Positions 1 through 10,925 of a DNA stretch of 64,000 nt are shown piece by piece. A model generated the notes under the pieces. It had not been told where the DNA came from and searched no databases. It worked only from the letters and a program-made list of their open reading frames with translations. Positions within the stretch are counted from its first letter, which is position 1, and each line of letters starts with the position of its first letter. A program made the translations under genes and the position numbers. This DNA is from Conchocele bisecta (lineage: Eukaryota > Mollusca > Bivalvia > Lucinida > Thyasiridae), in NCBI GenBank assembly GCA_029237695.1, contig JAQRGA010000034.1:1-64000 (forward strand), read 5' to 3'.

Positions 1-50
1 CAAATCACACAAATCACACAAACCCCATTTCTCTAGCACAGCCACATATA
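1..50. mobile_element. 3' end of MITE family C
   Basis: The first bases end in a CCCCATTTCTC...CACAGCCACATATA motif. This matches the right end of the family seen whole at 15948-16188 and 33125-33355. The rest of the copy lies before the window. Confidence 0.6.
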
Positions 51-504
51 GGACCAAGCTATGTTTAATCAACGTAACCCCAATTTGGCAAACAACTGTT
101 TTATTCTGGAAAACATCTGTAGTTTTTTAACATCATGTCCATACATTTTCTATTTGTTTGAAACAAGACAGTAGGAAAATATATTATAAATAGTAAAGCA
201 TTTGCATTTGTCCATTAATGTAAACTGTCCATGTAAAAAATTAATTTAAGTATTTGAAAACAATAAAGTATTTCCTTTAACTATCATTGATAAATAAGCA
301 TGGGGATATTAATATTCAAGTTACAAAATGTTAGTCATGTAATATAACAATCATGCATGTTTAGAAACAACAATCACATCAATATTTGATTTTCGATTCT
401 GTAGGAAGCATCCTGATGTGCACAGTGTATCATTCTGATCCACATCGGTCCGAAAAAGAATTCCTATCTGTCAAACTGGATTCAACCAATCAGCTTGGAA
501 TATG
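51..504. other. AT-rich intronic stretch, nothing recognised
   Basis: Low-complexity, AT-rich sequence with no exon-like GC-rich frame, no palindrome and no match to the repeat families found elsewhere in the window. Confidence 0.5.
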
Positions 505-895
505 TGTGGCCTCGCGGATTTAATATACACCTGTTCCAACATCCACTCACCTAATTAATCCAAGTAGTCAAGTCATCAGTGGTTTGCTATGCCGCATTGT
601 TGTTGACATCCTACGGGCAAACGTGTGAACGTAGCTTCACATGTTTGTCACAGATTACGACTGATAAAAAAGGATTAAACCTATCATCATGAAATTGGTG
701 TGGTTTCGTTGATTTCAGAATACACCTGTCCCAAAATCAACTCCCCTATTTCACAGCGGTAAAATCAGTGGATAAATTGTTTGCTATGCTGAACAAGTAA
801 TGACATCCGTCGGCATCCGTTTGCACGTAGCTACACATGTGTGTCACTGATTATGGCAGCTCAAAATAAAGAATTAATTTCATCTCGAAGTTGTC
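505..895. repeat. diverged two-copy tandem repeat (about 198 bp)
   Basis: Two ordered copies share landmarks: a GATTT...ATACACCTGT block, then GTTTGCTATGC, then GACATCC, then ACGTAGCT-CACATGTNTGTCAC. They begin near 508 and 706. Divergence is high, so the duplication is old. There is no coding signal. Confidence 0.55.
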
Positions 896-1638
896 AAAAC
901 ATAAGTATGCTTAACTGACACATATCTGCAATACATTGCAGAATCAATCTACGAAATGTCGGGAGACATTCTGTAACAAAACAAAACAATTTGTAACAAA
1001 ATACCATTTAACTTTTAATTCCTCATTTTTCGGATTTTGTCTTGGCTATCTGTTTGACCGTGAATTTCAACCGACTTCCGCACAGATCGTCCTCGCTGAT
1101 GATTGCAACCAGCATATAAATAATCCAAGTATAACTAAGTGAATGAGTAATCACGATTAACAAATATATTAAAGGATAAAAACGAAGAAATTATGCAACA
1201 AGTAAATGATGTCAGTTAAATCTGCACTTTATTCTATAAGAAACGTGTATCAACCAATCAGGGAAACTATACTACTGCTACGTCATAGCGATTATTTTTA
1301 CAGTGCCACCTCGCGCCAGTAGGTCGCATAAACAGCAGAGATACGGCGATGACTAATTCATTGCCTGGCTCAGCATAGGTGTCACATACGGTGCGATATG
1401 AGAAATCTCAATATCACAAAAAATACAAACGAACCGGAAATCGGTTGTTAGGGTCACTTTTGTTGGTTTTAGAGCATTTCAAGGAAATAAATGATATTTG
1501 GTAATGTGACCTTTAAATATTGGTAATTCTCTGAATCATTTAGGCAGCATTCTACTGTAACCATGCATTTTATAAAGTTTGCACACCTGTATAGTAAGTA
1601 GTATGTGCTCTGATAACACAGTAAACCATGGCATTTAT
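896..1638. other. intronic stretch without recognisable feature
   Basis: AT-rich sequence. Open frames here are short, lack splice context and resemble no protein family I recognise. Confidence 0.45.
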
Positions 1639-1842
1639 CAGAGCTCCAGTTAAGGTGCGTAATTTGACCAACTTGTGGGTGAAATTTTGTTATTTCTTCA
1701 TCAAAAATGGCAAGTTGGGAGTTCTTTAGAAGCACTCCCAACTTGCCATTTGTAGCCAGGTTTTTTAAAAAAAAATCCAGGCTATTGGATTGGCGAAAGC
1801 CGCTCGGGCGGGCGGGCGGCGGGCGGGCGGGCGGCGTCCACA

Positions 1843-2430
1843 ATCAATGTTAAGTTTTCGTGTTTGAGTCCATTTCTTTGTTACTGTACCACCTAGGACC
1901 ACCAAACTTTCACAGCTTCATAATCAAGGGGTGCCCACCACATATCACTATCCAACATGTTACTTTTTTTTTAACTTGACCCATTTTTTCCGCGTAGTCG
2001 ACTTTGCCATTTTCAATGTTAAGTTTTCGCGTTTACAATGTTAAGTTTTCGTGTTTAAGTCCATTTCTTTGGTACTGTACCACCTAGGACCACCAAACTT
2101 TCACAGCTTCATAATCAAGGGGTACCCACCACATATCACTATCCAACATGTTACTTTTTTTTTTAACTTGACCCATTTTTTCTGCGCAGTCGACTTAGCC
2201 ATTTTCAATGTTAAGTTTTCGCGTTTACAATGTTAAGTTTTCGTGTTTAAGTCCATTTCTTTGGTACTGTACCACCTAGGACCACCAAACTTTCACAGCT
2301 TCATAACCAAGGGGTGCCTACCACATACAACTATCCAACATGTGACCATTTTTTTTACCTTCACCTATTATTTCTACGTAATTGACTTAGCCATTTTCAA
2401 CGTTAACACTTTTTAAGTACGTCTGGTTAA
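1843..2430. repeat. tandem array, 3 copies of about 192 bp
   Basis: The motif CAATGTTAAGTTTTCGTG recurs at about 1843, 2036 and 2228. Each is followed by the same order of blocks (CCACCTAGGACCACC, CTTCATAA, CCAACATGT, a T run, a GTCGACTT-like motif). A lone copy of the unit start lies near 57420. This looks like the core repeat of a pearl-like bivalve element. Confidence 0.85.
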
Positions 2431-2439
2431 AGTTTTTTG

Positions 2440-3255
2440 GTTAAAACTTTTTTGTTATACTATATCTCTGCAACTGCTTCGCCCATTACCTTGAAACTTC
2501 ACATGGGTGTTTATCATCATCCATATTTCCATTCTAACCCCCAACCGTGCGGCCCTGTGCCCAATGTCAAGGTCAAATTACTTTGAATTTTTTTTTTTGT
2601 TAAAGTTTTTTTCGTGTACATATCTCTGCAACTGCTTCACCCAATACCTTGATACTTCACATGGGTGTTTATCATCATTGTCGCACCTGCTTGCGGAAAG
2701 CACGATCCTGTGCCCAATGTCAAGGTCAAATTACTTTGAATTTTGTTGTTAAAGTTTTTTCGTGTACTATATCTCTGCAACTGCTTCACCCAATACCTTG
2801 ATACTTCACATGGGTGTTTATCATCATTGTCGCACCTGCTTGCGGAAAGCGCGATCCTGTGCCCAATGTCAAGGTCAAATTACTTTGAATTTTTTTGTTA
2901 AAGTTTTTTCGTGTACTATATCTCTGCAACTGCTTCACCCCAATACCTTGATACTTCACATGGGTGTTTATCATCATTGTTGCACCTGCTTGCGGAAAGC
3001 GCGATCCTGTGCCCAATGTCAAGGTCAAATTACTTTGAATTTTTTTGTTAACATTTTTTCGTGTACTATATCTCTGCAACTGCTTCACCCAATACCTTGA
3101 TACTTCACATGGGTGTTTATCATCATTGTCGCACCTGCTTGCGGAAAGCGCGATCCTGTGCCCTATGTCAAGTTCAAATTACTTTGAAATTTTTTGTTAA
3201 AGTTTTTTTGTGTACTATATCTCTGCAACTGCTTCACCCAATACCACGGCCATCT
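2440..3255. repeat. tandem array, 6 copies of about 149 bp
   Basis: TATCTCTGCAACTGCTTC recurs roughly every 149 bp (about 2462, 2621, 2769, 2918, 3068 and 3217). Each copy carries CACATGGGTGTTTATCATCA, a CTTGCGGAAAGC motif and an AAGGTCAAATTACTTTGAA motif. The array ends with a GGCCATCTAGT motif near 3246-3256, which resembles the GCCATCTGGT terminus of the element at 50806-51045. Open frames across the array are repeat artefacts. Confidence 0.85.
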
Positions 3256-3410
3256 AGTCTAGAAAAAGTGGGTATACTTATGTTATCCAAGTGTCTATGC
3301 TTGGAAAAAACCTGGCCTTCGTGGCTTTGCCTCGTTTCTTGTTTATGGAGAAATAAGAAATTTACCTCCAATTTAAGCACCTTAACTGGAGCTCTGATTT
3401 ATTATATTGT

Positions 3411-4145
3411 TATACCCCCCGCAACGAGTTGTGGGGGGGGTATACTGGAGTCAGGTTGTCCGTTCGTTCGTCCGTCCGTCCGTCCCGTCCATCCGTCCGT
3501 CCGTCCATGCGTCTGTGCGTCCGTTCGTCCGTCTGTCCGTCACTAAACTTAACATCAGAGAAATATTGTTATAACTTCTATTTCCTTCATCTAAAATGCT
3601 TAATATTTCACACATGCATTCCTGTAAGGCTCTACTACCATGCTGTGCCAAATCCAAGACTGTCCAACCCCTGCTGATCCCAAGGTCAAGGTCAAATACT
3701 TAGTCTCTTTTGTACAAAACTTAACATTAAAGAAATATTGTTATAACTTATATTTCCTTCATCTAAAATGTTTAATATTTCACTCATGCATTCCTGTAAG
3801 GCTCTACTACCATGCTGTGCCAAATCCACGACCGTCCAACCCCCGCTAATCCCAAGGTCATGGTCAAATACATCAGAGAAATATGTTATAACTTCTATTG
3901 CAGATTCGTAATATTTCATGCATGCATTCCTCTAAGGCTCTACTATCATGCTGTGACATATCCCCGCTCATCAGGTCAAGGTCACATAATTAGTCTCTTT
4001 ACAACACTTAACATCAGAGAAATCGGTTATAACTTCTACTTCCTTGCTCGGATGTGCTTCACATTTCACACTCGCATTGCTCCAATGGACCTCTACAACC
4101 CTGTGACAAATTCACTTTCGTGCCACCCCCGCTAAGCCCTGAGTC
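3411..4145. mobile_element. pearl-like element: (CGTC)n plus 173 bp core repeats
   Basis: The left part is a GTATACCCCCC / GGGGGGTATAC hairpin-like end. A CGTCC-type microsatellite follows at about 3458-3545. Then come about 3.4 diverged copies of a 173 bp unit containing AACTTAACATCAGAGAAAT, TCCTGTAAGGCTCTACTA and AAGGTCAAGGTCAAATA. (CCGT/ACGG)n next to about 160 bp core repeats is the known architecture of bivalve 'pearl' elements. The right end is not clear. Confidence 0.65.
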
Positions 4146-4456
4146 AAGGTTACAGGCCCACACACATGGAAAATTTTACATATTTAGGGGTACCTGGGCC
4201 CACGCGTGGGGTATTCCGTAAACCACGCTTACTGACCAATCTAGTTATTTCATGTTCGTCATTTGTTTCATAGCGGTTAAATGTAACAGAGAATAACAAA
4301 GTTAAATTTAGAAATTCGGTCCACAAATTACAGAATTATTTTTATACCGGTTAATCTATTAATCTATTTTTAGCCCCCCCCCCCACCCCCCATTAAAATA
4401 TCCCATATAAAATTTGTATTTTCACTATGAAATCAATATTTGATGATACATGTAAA
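4146..4456. other. intronic stretch, nothing recognised
   Basis: AT-rich with a C-run near 4375-4390. No exon or known repeat was found. Confidence 0.4.
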
Positions 4457-4598
4457 GTGGGCGGGGCATGTTTGATCTAAAGATATATTGTGGGCGTGTC
4501 ATGTTTGATCTAGAAATTTATTGTGGACGCAGCATGTTTGATCTGCTAGACATTTATAATGGGCTGGGCATGTTTGATCAAGCTTCTGTGTTTTGTAG
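4457..4598 (+). repeat. short tandem repeat merging into the exon 1 acceptor
   Basis: Four units begin at 4457, 4490, 4523 and 4561. Each has a GTGGGCG-like start and a GCATGTTTGATC core. The spacing is 33, 33 and 38 bp. The last unit runs directly into the TGTTTTGTAG acceptor of exon 1, so the repeat forms the branch-point and polypyrimidine neighbourhood of that splice site. Confidence 0.75.
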
Positions 4599-4843
4599 GT
4601 GAAGATGTGGTCGAGACACCTAGAGACGATGTGGAGATCATCTCGAAGAACAAAGTGTCGCCCAACAAGGACGGTGGGGTAGATGAGGTGTTTGTTCGTG
4701 CCAAGTCGCGGCGCCACAAGTCGCTGAAGAAGAAGCTGTACAAGGTGCAGATGTTCAGCGACGTGAGAACCAGCAGCATTAGCCTTGTCAGTGCTATCTA
4801 CTACTTCTACACCGCCCCCATCACAGTGTTCATTGTGAATACG
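4599..4843 (+). CDS. TRPM: TRPM channel, exon 1 in window (pre-S1 segment and S1)
   Basis: This is an internal exon of a TRPM-family, non-selective or Ca2+-permeable cation channel of the plasma membrane or internal membranes. The acceptor is TTTTGTAG before 4599 and the donor is GTAAGT at 4844. The exon begins with two bases of a split Gly codon and ends in phase 0, giving local residues 1-81. The first half is charged and cytosolic, with a basic cluster RAKSRRHKSLKKK at 34-46. It is followed by the TRPM signature FYTAPITVF (69-77), which in TRPM2/4 opens the first membrane helix (S1) and continues in exon 2. GC content is well above the intron background. Earlier exons, including the N-terminal TRPM homology region, must lie upstream of the window. 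Confidence 0.92.
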
Positions 4844-4874
4844 GTAAGTTCACCGTGAATATAGCAAGTTAACC
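4835..4874 (+). repeat. 20 bp duplication across the exon 1 donor
   Basis: GTGAATACGGTAAGTTCACC (4835-4854) contains the last nine exon bases and the donor. It is followed directly by GTGAATATAGCAAGTTAACC (4855-4874). The second copy has GCAAGT in place of GTAAGT, so it is a decayed splice-site copy. Confidence 0.7.
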
Positions 4875-4920
4875 CTTTCACCCTTACTTAGCACGTGTTA
4901 CTTAGGGGTGAAAGGGTTAA
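4869..4920. repeat. short inverted repeat, relic of MITE family D
   Basis: TTAACCCTTTCACCC (4869-4883) pairs perfectly with its complement at 4906-4920. The CTTAGGGGTGAAAGGG end is shared with family D ends near 27233 and 46334. Confidence 0.7.
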
Positions 4921-5128
4921 TGAATAAATAAAACTCTTTTACTTGAAATTAAAATTGCAATTAATTGAATTTTACTTCACATAATACGTGTACATAGTAC
5001 TGTGCAAGTTGTTTCACATATTTAAAGGAATATGAATAACGATAATGTAACTAAAATGTTCCCCAATTTAATTTCATCAGGTCCCATAGAGCGTTATCTT
5101 CTGAAATAAATGAAATTTATATTTTCAG

Positions 5129-5260
5129 ATATCGTACCTGATTTTCCTTGCATTATTCACATTTTTCCTGTTGACTGATCTGTACCCAATGAACCCATCA
5201 ACGTATGAATACGTCACCTGGGGCTGGACCGTTACCATGGCAATCGAGGAACTACGACAG
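5129..5260 (+). CDS. TRPM: TRPM channel, exon 2 in window (end of S1, S2)
   Basis: The acceptor is ATTTTCAG before 5129 and the donor GTGGGT at 5261. The 132 bases are exactly 44 codons, phase 0 at both ends (local residues 82-125). The translation starts ISYLIFLALFTFFLLTDLYP, the rest of S1, and then runs through S2 to end EELRQ. In TRPM2, TRPM4, TRPM5 and TRPM8 the E and Q of this motif (E122 and Q125 here) are half of the intracellular Ca2+ binding site. With N147 and D150 from exon 3 the site is complete, which argues for a calcium-gated TRPM of the TRPM2/4/5/8 group. The intron before it is only 285 bp. Confidence 0.93.
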
Positions 5261-5321
5261 GTGGGTGTAACCTTGCGAAGTGAAATTTACCTCCAATTGC
5301 ATCACAAATATCCCTTCCCAA

Positions 5322-5380
5322 TACAGTGGAACCTCTCTAAACCGTACATCCTGGGGTCCGGTTAGGGAGGTTCCACTGTA
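5322..5380. mobile_element. small mariner-like palindromic MITE
   Basis: TACAGTGGAACCTC and its complement bound a 59 bp palindromic element, with TA at each end. The TA target and CAGTGG start fit a Tc1/mariner-type non-autonomous element. Related copies are at 15793-15838 and 55958-56033. Confidence 0.75.
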
Positions 5381-5452
5381 AATCAGACATATGACTATGC
5401 CAAGACATGCAGATGTTCTTTGTGAATTTTAACAGGCATTATCATCAGAGAT

Positions 5453-5513
5453 AGTATAGGAATGAATGGCCTTTTTGTGGAATTTATCGGGGTATAAACT
5501 TGGAAAAGTCGCG
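5453..5513 (+). repeat. left arm of a long-range inverted repeat
   Basis: A block of about 60 bp containing GGAATGAATGGCC, AATTTATCGGGG and ACTTGGAAAAGTCGCGGGAA reappears inverted at 11850-11912 with only a few differences. The arms are 6.3 kb apart. What lies between is mostly later-looking tandem repeats. Confidence 0.75.
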
Positions 5514-6465
5514 GGAACATTATGCAAACATTGTATTAGCGAGCATACCTATGTAAACAGGGGTATGATGAGGTAGCGCAATAGGTAATGCGGTCAAATA
5601 GGTCATGATGCAGTGACTATTTTCGATCAATAACTTATGTTGTAAGTGATTGTAATGTGTATTTTCAATATTTATATTATTAAAATGTATCATATCGATA
5701 CCCCTTTAAGTAATATTTGTATATTTTAAATGTATTGATGTTCTCGTGAAGCGCATGAATATAAGTATTAATTAATCCAGCTTATATTGAGGCAAATCAC
5801 ACAGCCTTAAAACATAGTGCTGGAGTATAAACCATAGTATCGTATATTATTCATAAGTATATCACTATTAAACATTAATTACAATATGTATGCATATTAT
5901 TAAAACAGTAGATGCTACCGCTGTCTCGCTATATCATATGTGATATTTATAACAAAATATTTTTTGTATTCGTCCGCGTACGGATTTCTGTCACACAAAG
6001 CGCCATTTTCAGTTCATATTTTGACCTGTGCATATGAACAGGACTAAGTTTAAACAACGCTCGATTCCGTCCTATTCAAATTTCTCTGCAGAATGTTCAG
6101 ACTAACTACATAAATAATGCTGCTAAATAAGTGTTAACGGCTGGAACATGGTCATCACTAAAAGGAAGAAATCACAGTCGTATTATTTAAAAATAAGATT
6201 TACCCGAGACCTCATTAATCCAGTGTAAACAATAGACCGTGTGATCCCATTCCCTGAGTAGCCGCTGCTTAGTGAAACGGTATGCTAATCATGATATTAT
6301 TTTCCCCAATAATTGGAAACGGTTTGAATTTCTCGGTAAAAACTACGAAAGTCATACAAAATAACGATGTATATTTAACATTGGATACGCGTAAACGGTA
6401 TTACTCTCTCATCGGATCGTCAGTTGTCGTCGATAGCGATTTAACGTACTGATCTGGTCTTAATT
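5514..6465. other. intron 2, AT-rich, nothing recognised
   Basis: No exon, palindrome or tandem repeat stands out. Confidence 0.45.
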
Positions 6466-7290
6466 GTATCCCCCGGACTCCGTCGGGGGATACTATGGAT
6501 TTAACGGCGCGCCGCGTCCGCGTCCGCCGCAGACACTTCTTGTCCGGAGCATAACTCGAACACCCTTTGGAATATTTTCATGAAACTTCACACATGCATA
6601 GACCACGACCCGAAGGTGGTGTCGCGCAAGAATACAACTCTTGCATAGCTACTTTTTTAGTTATCTCCCTTTTTTGTTTTCGCACTGATTTCGTCCGGAG
6701 CATAACTCCACCCATTTGGAATAATTTTCATGAAACTTTACACATCATACCACGACCCGAAGTGTTTTTTCGCACAGAATTTGACAACTCTTGCACTACT
6801 AATTTTTTAGTTATTTCCCTTTTTTGTTTCTGCACGATTTCGTGTCCGACATAACTCCACCACCCTTTGGAATATTTTCATGAAACTTTACACATGCATA
6901 GACCACGACCCGAAGGTGTGTCGCGCACAAGAATGACAACTCTTGCATAGCTAATTTTTGAGTTATCTCCCTTTTTTGTTTTGCGCACTGATTGACCATA
7001 ACTCGACCACCCTTTGGAATATTTTTATGAAACTTAACACATTCAATTAGACCACGAACCGAAGGTGTGTCGTGCACAAGAATGACAACTCTTGCATAGC
7101 TAATTTTTGAGTTATCTCCCTTTTTTGTTTTCGCTCACTGATTTCCTGTCCGGAGCATAACTCGACCACCCTTTGGAATATTTTCATGAAACTTCACACA
7201 TGCTTAGACCACGACCCGGAGGTGTGTCGCGCACAAGAACGACAACTCTTGCGTAGGTAATTTTTGAGTTATCTCCCTTTTTTGTTTTGC
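6466..7290. mobile_element. pearl-like element with about 150 bp core repeats
   Basis: It starts with the hairpin GTATCCCCCG...CGGGGGATAC (6466-6493). A GCGTCC-type remnant microsatellite follows, then five core copies marked by GGAATATTTTCATGAAACTT (near 6570, 6720, 6870, 7017, 7177), AGACCACGACCCG and GACAACTCTTGC. A second copy with the same hairpin lies at 57893-58575. Further core copies are near 59500-59800 and a fragment is at 10050-10248. Open frames on either strand across it are repeat artefacts. Confidence 0.75.
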
Positions 7291-8740
7291 GCACTCTACA
7301 AACTGGACAATAATGCATGAAGACCTGTTTTCTCGTCTGCTCTGTACACCTTTTCTCGTGTGCTCTGTACACCTTACCTGTAGAGAGAACAAAGGAAACT
7401 GGGAGAACCATATGCTAGCATGGGCTAGCATGTGCAGATGTCCAGTGCTTGACCACTGCTGACCAGGTAATTTATACAGGTAAATCACTACATTGGGTAC
7501 TGTGTTGAAAATATTGTGGCATTATGTGGACCTGTGCAGATTTTTGTAGATAAATATAGGACTATTAAAAAAAAATCTGGTCTCCAATAGCAAGCATTAT
7601 TATTTTTAAACTTTTTTTTTTTCCTTTTTTTTTTTTTTTCATTTTTAGTTTTTTTTTCTTTTTTTTTTCTTTTTTTTTTTTTTTTCCTTTTTTTTTTTTT
7701 TTCTTTTTTCTTTTTTCTTTTTTTTTTTTCATTTTTTTTTTTTTTTTTCATTTTTTTTTTCAAATTATTTTTCAATTTTTGTCTAGTACATAACGTCGTA
7801 AAGTGCTTTATACAGACTATTCACCTGTGCAGTGCTAGCATGTGCAACTGACCACTGACCACTTACAGGTAATTTATACAGGTAATGATTTATTATATTA
7901 CATTTTCCGTAAAACAGTGTTGAAAATATTGTGGCATATGTGGACCTGTGGCAAGAATATATGTAGATAACTATAGGACATTAAAAAAAAATTCTGTGCT
8001 CCAGTAGCAAGCATTATTATTTTTAAACTTTTTTTTTCCATTTTTTTTTTTTTTCATTTTTTTTTTTTCAAATTATTTTTCAATTTTTGTCTAGTAGCAT
8101 AAGGTGGTAAGTGCTATATACAGACTATTCACCTGTGCATGTGCTAGCATGTGCAACTGACCACTGACAACTTACAGGTAATTTATACAGGTAAATGATT
8201 ATATTACATTTCCGTAAACTGTGTTGAAAATATTGTGGGAATATGTGGACCTGTGTATATATGATATGTAGATAAATATAGGACTATTAAAAAACATTCT
8301 GGGCTCCAGTAGGGAGCATTATTCTTTTTCTTTTTTTTAATTTAATTTTTTTTTCCATTTTTTTTTTTACATTCTTTTTCAATTTTTTTATTTAATTTTT
8401 TTTCCATTTTTTTTTTTACATTCTTTTTCAATTTTTTAACTGACCACTAACTTATTACAGGTAATTTATACAGGTACATTATTACATTTCCGTAAACTGT
8501 GTTGACAATATTGTGGCAGTATGTGAACCTGTGCAGATATATGCAGATAAATATAGGACTATTAACAAAAATTTTGGGCTCCAGTAGCGAGCATTATTTT
8601 AAAAATAAAAATTTGTATATTACATTTCCGTAAATTGTGTTGAAAATATTGTGGCATTATGTGGACCTGTGCAGATATATGTAGATAAATATAGGACTAT
8701 TAAAAAAAAATTCTGGGCTCCAGTAGCAAGTATTATTATA
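7291..8740. repeat. tandem copies of a poly-T-rich repeat unit
   Basis: The blocks GTGTTGAAAATATTGTGG, TAGATAAATATAGGACTATT and GGGCTCCAGTAGC recur near 7500, 7915, 8220, 8495 and 8640. They are spaced by T-rich tracts and by CAGGTAATTTATACAGGTAA. The unit continues after the insertion at 8741-9703 and recurs at 57490-57890, 58740-59000 and 59860-60120. Confidence 0.75.
7603..7778. repeat. homopyrimidine tract
   Basis: About 175 bp of T runs broken mainly by single C or CA/AG steps. It yields a spurious lysine-rich frame on the minus strand. Confidence 0.9.
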
Positions 8741-9703
8741 CCCACTTTTTTTGTAAAAAAAAACGGGTATATTGTTTTCGTCACGGGTGTCCGTCCGTCC
8801 GTACGTCCGTACGTCCGTACGTCCTACGTCCGTCCGTACCCACGTCCGTCACGTTTCTTGTAACTCGAAAAACTTTTTCACCTTCATACCTACGCGCCTG
8901 ATATTTGGTATGTAGCTTCGTTATCATGTGCAGATGCGCAAAGTGAATTTGGATTTTTCATCCGACCCTCCATCATGGATTATCTCCCCCTTTCGGACTC
9001 AGAATTTCCCATTTTTTCCTCGTAACTCGAAAAACTTTTTCACCTTCATACCTACGCGCCTGATATTTGGTATGTAGCTTCGTTATCATGTGCAGATGCG
9101 CAAAGTGAATTTGGATTTTTCATCCGACCCTCCATCATGGATTATCTCCCCCTTTCGGACTCAGAATTTCCCATTTTTCCCTCGTAACTCGAAAAACTTT
9201 TTCACCTTCATACCTACGCACCTGATATTTGGTATGTAGCTTCGTTATCATGTGCAGATGCGCAAAGTGAATTTGGATTTTTGATCCGACCCTCCATCAT
9301 GGATTATCTCCCCCTTTCGGACTCAGAATTTCCCATTTTTTCCTCGTAACTCGAAAAACTTTTTCACCTTCATACCTACGCGCCTGATATTTAGTATGTA
9401 CCTTCGTTATGTGCAGATGCGCAAAGTGAATTCCCATTTTTGATCCGACCCTCCATCATCGATTACCTCCCCCTTTCCGACTCAGAATTTCCCATTTTTT
9501 CCTTTTTCCTTGTAACTCGAAAAACTTTTTCACCTTCATACCTACGCGCCTCATATTTGCTATGTAGCTTCGTTATCATGTGCACATGCGCAAAGTGAAT
9601 TCGGATTTTTTATCCGACCCTCCATCATGGATTACTTCCCCCTTTCGGACTTAGCATTTGGGGAAAGTGGGTATATTGCGATGGCGCGCCATCGACTTTT
9701 TCT
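8741..9703 (+). mobile_element. pearl-like element with Helitron-type 3' end
   Basis: The element interrupts a GGGCTCCAGTAGC unit. It starts with ATACCCAC and carries a CGTCC/CGTACG microsatellite at about 8790-8840. Five copies of a roughly 166 bp core follow, marked by AACTCGAAAAACTTTTTCACC near 8860, 9025, 9185, 9350 and 9515. It ends AAAGTGGGTATATTGCGATG, then a hairpin CGATGGCGCGCCATCG, then ACTTTTTCTAG followed by T. A hairpin 5-12 nt before CTRR|T is the Helitron/Helentron 3' terminus. Non-autonomous Helentron relatives with tandem cores are known in bivalves. Confidence 0.75.
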
Positions 9704-10049
9704 AGTTATTTTTTGTTTTTCAACTTTTTTTTTTAAAAATTGTTTTTTACATTCTTTTTAAATTTTTTAACTGACCACTAACTTATTACAGGTAATTTAT
9801 ACAGCTAAATTATTACATTTACCTAAACTGTGTTGACAATATTGTGGCAGTATGTGGACCTGTGCAGATATATGTAGATAAATATAGGACTATTAAAAAA
9901 AATTCTCGGCTCCAGTAGCGAGCATTATTTTTTTTATTTACATTCTATATTACATTTCCGTCAACTGTGTTGAAAATATTGTGGCATTATGTGCACCTGT
10001 GCAGATATATGTACATAAATATAGGACTATTAACAAATAATTCTGCACT
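9704..10049. repeat. continuation of the poly-T-rich repeat family
   Basis: The unit interrupted at 8741 resumes, with ACTGACCACTAACTTATTAC, GTTGACAATATTGTGGCAGT and GGGCTCCAGTAGCGAGC-type blocks near 9770, 9830 and 9910, and again near 9960-10060. Confidence 0.65.
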
Positions 10050-10248
10050 CCAGTAGCTTCACACATGCATAGACCCTAAAGGTGTGTCGCGCAAGATTGA
10101 CAACTCTTGCATCACTAATTGTTTAGTTATCTCCCTTTGTCCATCACCGATTTTGTCTCCGGAGCATAACTCGATCACCCTTTTTTCAAACTACTTGTGT
10201 ATCTGGGGAGGGGGATACACATGCGCTTGTCGACAAGCGTCCATTTCT
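10050..10248 (+). mobile_element. fragment of pearl-like element with Helitron-type 3' end
   Basis: One core copy (TTCACACATGCATAGACC, GACAACTCTTGC) is followed by a GGGATACACATGC motif, a hairpin GCGCTTGTCGACAAGCG, and CATTTCTAG followed by T. This is the same terminal arrangement as at 9690-9703. Confidence 0.6.
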
Positions 10249-10712
10249 AGTTTATTGTCAACTTTCAACGCCATTTACAGAATATATGGCTAATTTTGGA
10301 AATAAAAATAACTGCAAATTACGATGACGTCTGCTCTGAAATATCTATCAACTTGCAGACGTAATTTAAGGAAATCGATTATATTTTAAGGCTACATCTG
10401 TGACTAATTACGAATTTATGTATGGTCTTTGGCTACACCCGACACATTACACAGATCTAGTTGTAAATACACGTCGCTTTGTGTGGGGAAAAAAATCTAT
10501 AATGCGTAGTTGTGTGTGACGAGGTGTTGATCTGATGACACCACACAGCTGTGACCCTTAGGCAATGTTTTGAAATTGACGTGTCGTTTTGATGTGTGCC
10601 GCAACACCTCACTGTCGGAGACAACATGACAATTAACGATATACTCTCGATTATACACAGATCTATTAGACGGCTGGTTATTTAAAATAAAGAGTAGTTC
10701 AGTACACCTTCG
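10249..10712. other. intron 2, nothing recognised
   Basis: Unique-looking sequence of moderate GC with no long frame or repeat. Confidence 0.4.
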
Positions 10713-10925
10713 CCGATATTGTTTTTAGAAAATCAGTAATATTTTCTGTAAATGGTGTTGAAAAGTTGACAAAAATTCTATCACCGTATTTAGTTGTGCC
10801 GATATTGTTTTAAAAAATCAGTAATTTTTTTCCGTAAATAGTGTTGAAAATTGACAAAATATATAGCCGCATTTCTCCGATATTCGTTTAGAAAATCACC
10901 AATATTTTCTGTAAATGGTGTTGTC
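10713..10925. repeat. three-copy tandem repeat of about 83 bp
   Basis: GATATTGTTTTTAGAAAATC-like starts occur at about 10715, 10801 and 10880. Each is followed by TTTCTGTAAATGGTGTTG or a close variant. Confidence 0.7.

Larger units (their letters stand above)
1639..3396. mobile_element. hAT-like TIR element carrying two tandem arrays
   Basis: An 18 bp perfect inverted repeat beginning GAGCTCCAGTTAAGG occupies 1641-1658 and, inverted, 3377-3394. The ends read CAGAGCTCC and GGAGCTCTG, with a 6 bp direct repeat ATTTAT immediately outside (1633-1638 and 3397-3402). The termini resemble those of the two elements at 29796-30093 and 39675-40090. The interior holds a 17 bp hairpin (1705-1721/1735-1751), a (CGGG)n patch near 1799-1838, and the tandem arrays at 1843-2430 and 2440-3250. 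No transposase frame is visible, so the element is non-autonomous. Confidence 0.65.

Noticed and set aside
1469..1843. 124-codon minus-strand frame
   Set aside because: It starts in a (CGGG)n patch and crosses a hairpin of the TIR element, with no protein resemblance.
7488..7775. Lysine-rich minus-strand frame
   Set aside because: It is a translation of the homopyrimidine tract.
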